The notes beneath the pieces were generated by a model. That model saw only the letters and a program-made list of their open reading frames with translations, made no database searches and had not been told where the DNA came from. 5,971 bases of DNA from Planctomycetota bacterium (lineage in GTDB: Bacteria > Planctomycetota > UBA1135), in contig JALUUN010000624.1 of NCBI GenBank assembly GCA_027021325.1, positions 1 to 5,971 on the forward strand. Direction: 5' to 3'. Each line of letters starts with the position of its first letter. Positions within the stretch are counted from its first letter, which is position 1. Of this stretch, positions 1-5,117 are shown one piece after another. The position numbers and the translations under genes were made by a program.

Positions 1-28
1 TCCTGGTCCGGGGAGACAGCCTGGAGGT

Positions 29-751
29 TCACGAGGACACCCCCTCCCGCACCGGCGGCTCTGCTTCTCCGGCCACGACCTCCGGAGCAGCCTCCCGCAG
101 GGCCCGGCGGGCCATGCGCGTCACCAGCACCGTGACCGCCAGGGTCGCGGCCAGCCCTGCCCACTTCCACCAGAGGAGACCCTCGGTCTCGGGAGCGGCT
201 CCGGAGGCCAGCTCGGAGAGATCCTCGAGAGTGCTGCCGAGGTACACGTAGAGGAAGGTCCCGGGCAGCATGCCCAGGAAGGAGCCGAGGAGATAGGCGC
301 GGGCAGAGACCCGGGTGAGGCCAAAGGCGTAGTTCAGGAGGACGAAGGGGAAGACCGGGCTCAGGCGGGTCAGGAAGACGATGCGCAAGCCCCCCTCGGC
401 GAGGGCACGGTCCAGGGCCTGCAGGCGGCGGCTGTCCTGGATCCGCCGCTCGACACTCTCGCGCAGGAGCGTCCGCCCCAGGAAGAAGGCCAGGGTCGCC
501 CCGGCGACACTCGCCGGGCTCACGAGAAGAGTCCCCTTCCAGGGCCCGTAGAGGAAGCCGACCCCGAGGGTCAGGAGACTTCCCGGGATCATGAGGACCG
601 TGGCGCCGACGTAGAGGAGTCCGATGAGGAGAGGACCCCTCCAGCCCAGCCCCTGGACCCAGGTCAGGAACTCCGGCAGGCGCTCGCGCCCGTAGAGGAA
701 GAAGAGGGCGAGTGCGCCGGCGACGAGGGCCAGCCACAGGATCCGCTTCAA
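29..751 (-). CDS. TVP38/TMEM64 family (VTT/DedA-like) inner-membrane protein
   Basis: A 240-residue polytopic membrane protein of the TVP38/TMEM64 (VTT, SNARE-associated) family. Seen: an N-terminal hydrophobic helix (about 4-20), hydrophobic segments at about 40-63 and 72-92, the family-like Gly-rich stretch GFLYGPWKG (65-73), a conserved re-entrant/TM block beginning RLSPVFPFVLLNYAFG (129-144) and continuing to about 172, a last TM helix at about 192-211, and a short charged tail. The open frame extends upstream to 1651, but that part is antisense-like shadow over arsS. I chose the TTG at 749-751 because it overlaps the arsS stop (TTGA) and has a GGAGGG Shine-Dalgarno six bases upstream. 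Family proteins are implicated in lipid or small-molecule movement, but the substrate is unknown. Its position as third gene after arsM and arsS suggests a role in handling the arsenical product or its precursor; that is inference. Family call confident, role not. Confidence 0.9.
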   Translation of the reverse strand: MKRILWLALVAGALALFFLYGRERLPEFLTWVQGLGWRGPLLIGLLYVGATVLMIPGSLLTLGVGFLYGPWKGTLLVSPASVAGATLAFFLGRTLLRESVERRIQDSRRLQALDRALAEGGLRIVFLTRLSPVFPFVLLNYAFGLTRVSARAYLLGSFLGMLPGTFLYVYLGSTLEDLSELASGAAPETEGLLWWKWAGLAATLAVTVLVTRMARRALREAAPEVVAGEAEPPVREGVSS

Positions 752-1752
752 GCGCCGCCCTCCACGAGGCTTCCGCCGCAGGAACTGCCTGCCCCCGCGG
801 TGCAGGCGAAGCAGTGCCGGGCAACGGCGATCGGCAGTCCCTCCAGGCTCCGCGGGTCGCGCTCCAGGAGGTCGGTGAGGGCGAGCGGGCGGCCGCCGCG
901 GTCGCGCAGGGGAAGGTCCTGGACCAGATTGAAGTCGCAGTCGTAGAGGCGGCCGTCCCAGCGTACGCTCAACTGGCCGCGGCACATGACATGGGGCAGG
1001 GTAGCGGCGTTGAAGTTCTCCTCGAGGAGCCGGTAGTAGTCCTCCAGGCGGTCCTGACGCTCCAGGTCCTCCCGGAAGCGGTGGATCGGCTGGTTGGTGA
1101 TCGTGATCAGGCGGTCGAAGGTGATGCCGTAGCGGCTGCGCAGGGCCTCGCGGTAGTCCTCTTCCAAGCGCTCCTGGGGCGGAGGCAGGCTCGGACCGAG
1201 AGGGTTGTAGACGAGGTGCAGCTCCCGACCTCCATCCCCGCGCCCGAAGCCGGCTTCGTTCAGGCGGCGGAGGGCGCGCAGGCTCTTCTCGAAGACGCCG
1301 CGGCCGCGCTGGAGATCCACATTCTCCGGCAGGTAGCAGGGAAGCGAACAGAACAGAACGACCCCCTGTCCGGCGAAGAAGGCCGGCAGATCCTCCTGCC
1401 CCGGCTCCTCCTGGATGGTGAGGTTGTGGCGCACGAGGACCGTGCGACCGAGGCCGCGTGCCGCCCGCACGAGGCGACGGAATCCGGGGTTCAGCTCCGG
1501 GGCACCGCCGGTCAGATCCAGGGTCCGGAGGGCGGGCCAGGCTTCCAGGAGGGCCAGGATCTCCTCCAGGAGCTCCGGACCGGCATTGTCCCCGGGGCCG
1601 CTGCGCGCCGGCGAAGAGTCCACGTGGCAGTGCCGGCAGGCCTGGTTGCACAGGCGGCCCAGGTTCACCTGCAGGACCTCAACGGTCCCGCGTTCGAGGG
1701 CCGGAAAGCACGGGCGGACGGCGGCGGGGACCGGGGCGGGTTCCGGGTTCAT
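748..1752 (-). CDS. arsS: Arsenosugar biosynthesis radical SAM protein ArsS
   Basis: A 334-residue radical SAM enzyme. Seen: the [4Fe-4S]-binding CxxxCxxC motif as CNQACRHC (C35, C39, C42), a TGGAPELNP segment (81-89) matching the radical-SAM GGE-like SAM-binding motif, further cysteines at 135, 139, 257 and 272, and a C-terminal Cys-rich tail HCFACTAGAGSSCGG (C314, C317, C325) typical of the ArsS/DUF3641 C-terminal domain. Known of the family: ArsS uses SAM to adenosylate dimethylated trivalent arsenic, giving the dimethylarsinoyl-adenosine precursor of arsenosugars. Its substrate would come from ArsM, encoded immediately upstream, with start and stop overlapping as ATGA. The ATG at 1750-1752 has a GGAGG site nine bases upstream. 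Family members are also annotated as '(seleno)protein'; here all tail positions are Cys codons, including TGC at C325. Cytosolic. Family call is strong; activity is inferred. Confidence 0.93.
   Translation of the reverse strand: MNPEPAPVPAAVRPCFPALERGTVEVLQVNLGRLCNQACRHCHVDSSPARSGPGDNAGPELLEEILALLEAWPALRTLDLTGGAPELNPGFRRLVRAARGLGRTVLVRHNLTIQEEPGQEDLPAFFAGQGVVLFCSLPCYLPENVDLQRGRGVFEKSLRALRRLNEAGFGRGDGGRELHLVYNPLGPSLPPPQERLEEDYREALRSRYGITFDRLITITNQPIHRFREDLERQDRLEDYYRLLEENFNAATLPHVMCRGQLSVRWDGRLYDCDFNLVQDLPLRDRGGRPLALTDLLERDPRSLEGLPIAVARHCFACTAGAGSSCGGSLVEGGA
758..763 (-). promoter_or_regulatory. Shine-Dalgarno of the VTT membrane-protein gene
   Basis: GGAGGG on the minus strand, six bases before the TTG at 749-751 and inside the end of arsS. 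It fixes the TTG start and supports translational coupling with the arsS stop. Confidence 0.7.
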
Positions 1753-2729
1753 CCGCAGCAGCCTCCGCCCGCAGACGCCTCCGCAGCGGCCTCCCCACGC
1801 GGCTTCCAGAGGCGCGCCCGTCCCTTGAAGGCGACGACGGTGACGCTCCGGAACTCGATGCCCTCGAGCACACGCCAGGGATCCTCCTGCCGATCCAGGA
1901 GCTGGATGCCCCGGAAACCGGCCTCCTCGAAGGCGCGCAGGAAGCCGTCCTCGCTAAGGGCACCGCTGATGCAGCCCGACCAGAGCTCGGGGTCGCGCTG
2001 CAGGTGCAACGGCACCTCGCGGCTGGCGACGATGTCCGAGATCACCGCCCGTCCGCCGTCGCGCAGGACGCGGTGGAGTTCGCGGAAGAGCTGCGGCTTG
2101 AGACCGGCCTCCACGAGGTTCAGAACGCAGTTGGAGACGACAGCATCCACGCTGGCGTCGGCGACCAGAGGTTCCTCCTGGCGCAGGCGCTGCTCCTCGT
2201 CCTGCAGGGCCTGCCAGCCGTCCAGATCGCGTACCGGATGGGCCTCGAGCCACGACGCGACCCGGTCCAGGTCCAGGGCCAGATCCTCGATGCGGCCGCG
2301 GCGGAACTCGACGTTGGCGTAGCCCAGGCGCCCGGCGACCACCGGCGCCGCCCGCCGCGCCACCGCGAGCATCTCTTCGGTCATGTCCACGCCGATCACA
2401 CGGCCGCAGGGCCCGACGATCTGGCTGGCGATGAAACAGATCTTGCCGGTGCCGCTTCCGAGATCGAGGACCGTCTCGCCGGGCAGCAGGTGGCGTGAGG
2501 GGTCGCCGCAGCCGTAATCCCGCTCCAGGACCTCCTCGGGAATGACCTCGAGGTAGCGCGAGTCGTAGTCCACGGGGCAGCAAAGGGCTTCCTCGCGGGC
2601 CCGGGCGCCGGCAGCGTAGCGCTCGCGCACCGCCCCGGCCTGGGCGGCAGGAGCGGCGGGACCGGGACAGCAGGAGGCGGCCGGGGCAGCGGCGGAGCCG
2701 GCCGCAGAAGGGGATCCGGATTCGGCCAT
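1749..2729 (-). CDS. arsM: Arsenite S-adenosylmethionine methyltransferase ArsM
   Basis: A 326-residue class I methyltransferase of the ArsM type, expected to methylate As(III) stepwise with SAM in the cytosol. Seen: SAM-binding motif I DLGSGTGK (89-96), acidic motif GVDMTEEM (113-120), and the arsenic-site cysteines: C74 in DYGCGDP, C201 in SNCVLNL and C253 in SGCISGAL. An N-terminal CC pair (50-51) is likely equivalent to the fourth conserved Cys. Between the SAM core and the SNC motif is an acidic insertion (about 148-190), which I associate with ArsM proteins encoded beside arsS. Extra Cys pairs lie at 20-21 and at the extreme C terminus (GGGCCG), possibly metal-binding tails. First gene of the operon with arsS and the VTT protein. 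No Shine-Dalgarno is visible before the ATG at 2727-2729. An in-frame GTG at 2628-2630 (VRERY) would also start near where the usual family homology begins and would remove a low-complexity Ala/Pro leader, so the start is uncertain. Confidence 0.92.
   Translation of the reverse strand: MAESGSPSAAGSAAAPAASCCPGPAAPAAQAGAVRERYAAGARAREEALCCPVDYDSRYLEVIPEEVLERDYGCGDPSRHLLPGETVLDLGSGTGKICFIASQIVGPCGRVIGVDMTEEMLAVARRAAPVVAGRLGYANVEFRRGRIEDLALDLDRVASWLEAHPVRDLDGWQALQDEEQRLRQEEPLVADASVDAVVSNCVLNLVEAGLKPQLFRELHRVLRDGGRAVISDIVASREVPLHLQRDPELWSGCISGALSEDGFLRAFEEAGFRGIQLLDRQEDPWRVLEGIEFRSVTVVAFKGRARLWKPRGEAAAEASAGGGCCG
1762..1766 (-). promoter_or_regulatory. Shine-Dalgarno of arsS
   Basis: GGAGG on the minus strand, nine bases upstream of the arsS ATG and inside the last codons of arsM. 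It supports re-initiation at the ATGA overlap. Confidence 0.65.
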
Positions 2730-2737
2730 GGCAGGGA

Positions 2738-2750
2738 GTCTTCGGAAGAC
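2738..2750. promoter_or_regulatory. Perfect 13-bp dyad in the arsM leader, candidate operator
   Basis: GTCTTC-G-GAAGAC is a perfect inverted repeat of two 6-base arms around one base. It is the clearest symmetric element in the 105-bp gap between arsM and the divergent gene starting at 2835, and lies eight bases before the arsM ATG. It could be a repressor site or a short leader hairpin. No regulator gene is in the window and I see no convincing -35/-10 pair, so its role is unproven. Confidence 0.3.
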
Positions 2751-2828
2751 GGGAAGGGTCGTGACAGACGATCCCCAGGCTAGCCCCGCGGCCTCCCCGG
2801 GCTGCTGCCGCGGCGGATCTGCCATGCT

Positions 2829-2833
2829 GGAGG
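2829..2833 (+). promoter_or_regulatory. Shine-Dalgarno-like site unusually close to a GTG start
   Basis: GGAGG followed by a single base and then the GTG at 2835-2837. Normal spacing is about 5-9 bases. Either the site is coincidental, the message is poorly translated or leaderless, or the true start is elsewhere. Export-signal features begin directly at this GTG, which favours it as the start. Confidence 0.3.
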
Positions 2834-2834
2834 C

Positions 2835-3968
2835 GTGGCCTTCCGCCCGCCCCGCCTCCCGGCTCTCGCCGCCGGCATCCTCTCGGCCTCCCTCGCCTGT
2901 ACGAGCCCCGGTCCGCCGGAGTCCGTGGTGACCGCCCACGGCATCGTCCGCGGCGGCGACCGCGCCCGCACCCTGGAGGTCGCCGGCTGGCTCGAAGAGG
3001 TCTACCCGCGGGTCGTGGCCCTCCTGCCGGGGGCACGCCCGCAGCCGGCCGAGGTCTGGCTCATGCCCTCCCTCCCCGACCAGGCCACGTCCCGGGGAGG
3101 AGGCCTCGCCGAGGGCGTGACCTGGTTCGACTGGGAGGACAATCCCGCTCGCATCCAGCTCCTCGCCGAGGGCCGGAACCTGCGCTTCATCCTGAGCCAC
3201 GAACTGGCCCACGCCCTGCTCGGCCCCTCCTGGCGCACGATCCCGGGCGCCCTGGCCGAGGGCATGAGCGATCTGCTGGCCGCCTGGATCAACCCGGACC
3301 TGGCGCCGGCGATCCGCGCCGACCGCCTGGTCCGGGCCAGCGCCTACACCGGCGGTCTGCGTCTGCGTCTGGTCGGCAACCTCGGTCGCCTGCACCCCGG
3401 CCGCCCGGGTCCCCTCGAGACCGGCACCTGGCTCCTCGTCTCGACCACCGGCTCCACCCCGGCCATGGAGCTCGAGGAACTCCTGGCCCTGGGCTTCTCC
3501 GACCTGAACACGCGCCGGCGCAGCGAGTCCCTGCCCGACTACTACGGCGTCGGCTTCGTCCTGGCCACACGCATCGCCGAACGCCAGGGCCTGGAGGGCA
3601 TCCTGGCCCTCTGCACCCGCGCCCGCGATCTGGGGCACGAGGTGGTCCCGCCCTCCTGGGTCCTGCGCGCCGCCCACCTCGAGGACCCGGCACGCTGGCA
3701 GGAGACCTTCGACCGCATGCTCGGGAAGGAGGAACTTCGGGCCCTGATCCGGGAGAACCCGGAGCTCCTGGTCGGAGCGGCCGTCGGCTACTTCGGACCG
3801 AGCCAGCGCCGCCTCGGAGGCGAGGAGTTCCTGGCCCGGGTGCGGCCGCGCATCCAGAACCGCAACGGCGACACGGTGCTGCTCGCAGAGATCCCCGCCG
3901 CCCGCCAGGCCCTCCTGAGCCTCTGGGCGGAACGCTACGGCGCAGCCGGAGCGACCGAGGCGCCCTGA
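2835..3968 (+). CDS. Exported HExxH metallopeptidase-like protein, possible lipoprotein
   Basis: A 377-residue protein I cannot assign to a named family. Seen: an N-terminal export signal (Arg-containing n-region, hydrophobic stretch about 9-21) ending LSASLAC. C22 could be a lipidation site, but the -3 residue is Ser rather than Leu, Val or Ile, so the lipobox is poor and signal peptidase I cleavage is an alternative. The zinc motif HELAH lies at 122-126, followed by Glu142 in GALAEGMSD, the spacing and context of a gluzincin-type third ligand. This suggests a zinc peptidase of the Peptidase_MA-like kind acting outside the cytoplasm; substrate unknown. The remaining ~230 residues are probably helical, without recognised motifs. 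The start is a GTG with GGAGG only one base upstream, unusually close; an in-frame TAG at 2781 limits any extension and I see no better start. It is divergent from arsM and convergent with the DUF3179 gene, 12 bases apart. No link to arsenic chemistry is visible. Confidence 0.82.
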   Translation: MAFRPPRLPALAAGILSASLACTSPGPPESVVTAHGIVRGGDRARTLEVAGWLEEVYPRVVALLPGARPQPAEVWLMPSLPDQATSRGGGLAEGVTWFDWEDNPARIQLLAEGRNLRFILSHELAHALLGPSWRTIPGALAEGMSDLLAAWINPDLAPAIRADRLVRASAYTGGLRLRLVGNLGRLHPGRPGPLETGTWLLVSTTGSTPAMELEELLALGFSDLNTRRRSESLPDYYGVGFVLATRIAERQGLEGILALCTRARDLGHEVVPPSWVLRAAHLEDPARWQETFDRMLGKEELRALIRENPELLVGAAVGYFGPSQRRLGGEEFLARVRPRIQNRNGDTVLLAEIPAARQALLSLWAERYGAAGATEAP

Positions 3969-3980
3969 CCCCGGCGGAGC

Positions 3981-5039
3981 TCAGCGGCCGCCTCCCTCCC
4001 CGGCGGGAGCCGGGGCAGCAGTCCCGGTCCCCTCCTTCTTCTCCGGCGCCGGCAGGTCCCGGATCCCCGCCTCGCCGAAGAAGCCCTTCCAGCGCTCGAG
4101 GAGCCAGAAGGTGGCGGGCACCCAGGGCAGTTCCGCTCCCCGGCGCTTGCCCGAGACGCAACGGCCCTGGAAGGGATCCCAGAGGCTTCCGCTATCGCGG
4201 TCGCGCAGGCGCAGGGCGCCGTCCTCCGGCGCCGCCTCCTCGAAGACCAGGGTCCGGCCGTCCAGGACCCGCACCCAGGCGCGGCCGAGGCCGGTCTCCG
4301 GATCGGCCGCGACGAGCAGCGGACGCCCCTCCTCCAGCCCCTCGTCCTGGAGCCAGCGGCGCCGGCTCAGGAGCTTCCAGGTGTAGAGGCGCACCCGCCG
4401 TCCCTGGCCGACGCTGAGACCGTAGAGTTCGCGGGCGCGGCCCAGGGCGAAGGCGCCCATCATGCCGCGGGCCTTGCGGCCGAGGAGGACGCGGCTGCCG
4501 GGATGGCGCAGCTTCCACAGGCCCCAGGGCACGACCACCGAGGGCAGGAACTCGAGCTTCGAGCCCTTCAGCGGCCCCTGAAGCGCCTCACCGGTGACGT
4601 GCAGCCAGAGGCTCTCCGTCTGCTTGTCGTACATGACGAAGCTGTTGCGGTAGAGGATGCCCTGGTGCCCGAACTCCAGGACCCGGTCGCCGAGGGTGCG
4701 GCCATACACGATGGCCGTCTGGCACAGCGGTCACCAGCTGACAGCGATGGGGATGCCGCCGATGCGGTCGTTCACGAGCTCGTGGCTGCCCATCACCGAA
4801 ATCGGCCAGGCCCTGGCTTCGCCGTTCAGGACCAGGCCGATCACCGGCTCGTCGTCGCGCAGCTCCTCGCTGGCGCGGCGCACGTCCACCATCTCCGGGT
4901 CGGTCAGGACCGGGAAGGCGTCGCGGGGCACGACCTGACGCGCGTTGCGCTGGAAGTCTTCCTCGGAGAAGGGCTCCTGGGCCGGAAGCAGGCGGGCGCC
5001 GAGGAAGAGGAGCGGAAGGAGAAGGAGGCTGCGGGTCAT
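3981..5039 (-). CDS. DUF3179 protein with in-frame TGA (predicted selenoprotein, U103-P-L-C106)
   Basis: A 352-residue exported DUF3179 protein of unknown function, read through one in-frame TGA at codon 103 (4731-4733). Seen: signal peptide about 1-21 (MTRSLLLLPLLFLG... ending LLPAQ), then family segments VIGLVLNGEARAWPIS (66-81), HELVND (86-91) and GGIPIAVSW (94-102). Next comes TGA in the place of the first Cys of the family's CPLC motif, followed without frame change by PLCQTAIVYGR, LYRNSFVMYDKQTESLW, SLWDPFQG and TFWLLERW, all DUF3179-like. Homology thus spans both sides of the TGA, and the total length is normal for the family. A SECIS-like hairpin follows. UPLC would be a UxxC redox or metal site; the enzymatic role is unknown. 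The real stop is TGA at 3981-3983. No Shine-Dalgarno is evident before the ATG at 5037-5039. Conventional gene calling would split this into two fragments. Alternatives: a nonsense mutation or a base error of TGC/TGT. I consider Sec more likely. Confidence 0.87.
3998..4015. terminator. GC-rich hairpin near the convergent gene ends
   Basis: CCCCGGC-GGGA-GCCGGGG is a perfect 7-bp stem with a 4-base loop. It starts 30 bases after the stop of the plus-strand metallopeptidase gene and lies within the last codons of the convergent DUF3179 gene (PAPAGEGG region). There is no T-tract on either side, so it is not a classical intrinsic terminator. It might act as an mRNA 3' end stabiliser or be a by-product of composition. 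Confidence 0.25.
4696..4725 (-). promoter_or_regulatory. Predicted bacterial SECIS hairpin
   Basis: On the mRNA (minus strand), 13 nt after the UGA begins CGGCCAU-CGUGU-AUGGCCG, a perfect 7-bp stem with a 5-nt loop (stem arms at 4711-4717 and 4699-4705, loop 4706-4710). The loop starts 20 nt after the UGA and its second base is G. This matches the general bacterial SECIS description: a hairpin immediately downstream inside the coding region, with a G in the first two loop bases. A short GUG/CAC extension (4723-4725 with 4696-4698) could add a lower stem across a 5-nt bulge. It would be recognised by SelB. The structure was found by eye and not folded computationally. Confidence 0.72.
4731..4733 (-). 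other. Predicted selenocysteine codon (UGA)
   Basis: TGA lies between Trp102 and Pro104 of the DUF3179 protein, replacing the first Cys of CPLC. The reading frame is the same before and after it, so no indel is involved. Known principle: Sec normally replaces a catalytic or redox Cys in a CxxC-type motif, which is what is seen here. Confidence 0.8.
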
Positions 5040-5043
5040 GCTG

Positions 5044-5114
5044 CGGGTTTGCGGGGCCGGCGGGGGGCCGCCAGGATGGTACGGGGCAACCCGGCGAACG
5101 CGGGTTTCAACCCG
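5044..5114. repeat. Four CGGGTT/AACCCG half-sites in a divergent promoter region
   Basis: CGGGTT occurs at 5044-5049 and 5101-5106, and its complement AACCCG at 5088-5093 and 5109-5114. The last pair forms a perfect palindrome with a 2-base centre. The longer direct repeats GCGGGTTT (5043-5050, 5100-5107) and AACCCGGC (5088-5095, 5109-5116) are also present. They fill the 78-bp gap between the selenoprotein ATG and the aminotransferase ATG and could be operator half-sites or leader hairpins. No clear promoter boxes are seen. Confidence 0.35.
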
Positions 5115-5117
5115 GCC

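Noticed and set aside
1..28. Possible terminator or next gene start downstream of the VTT gene
   Set aside because: The 28 bases show no start codon with a ribosome binding site and no hairpin with a T-tract; too little sequence to call anything.
752..1651. Long N-terminal extension of the VTT membrane-protein frame (540-residue reading)
   Set aside because: It overlies arsS on the same strand in another frame, is a low-complexity Pro/Arg/Gly translation, and the TTG at 749-751 with its Shine-Dalgarno gives a family-sized protein.
712..2498. Long plus-strand open frames opposite arsS and arsM
   Set aside because: Antisense shadows typical of GC-rich DNA; their translations are compositionally biased and show no domain, while the minus strand encodes clear ArsM and ArsS.
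2730..3677. N-terminal extension of arsM to a 642-residue frame, and the ATG at 2823-2825
   Set aside because: The extension is antisense to the exported metallopeptidase gene and has no methyltransferase homology. The ATG at 2823-2825 has no good ribosome binding site and adds a non-family leader.
3981..4709. A separate 242-residue gene starting with GTG at 4707-4709
   Set aside because: This GTG is Val111 inside the DUF3179 domain and within the hairpin, with no ribosome binding site. The fragment lacks the N-terminal half and export signal.
4731..5039. DUF3179 gene as a pseudogene broken by a nonsense codon
   Set aside because: There is no other lesion or frameshift, both halves are well conserved, the TGA hits exactly the CPLC cysteine, and a SECIS-like hairpin follows. 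It cannot be fully excluded from one sequence.
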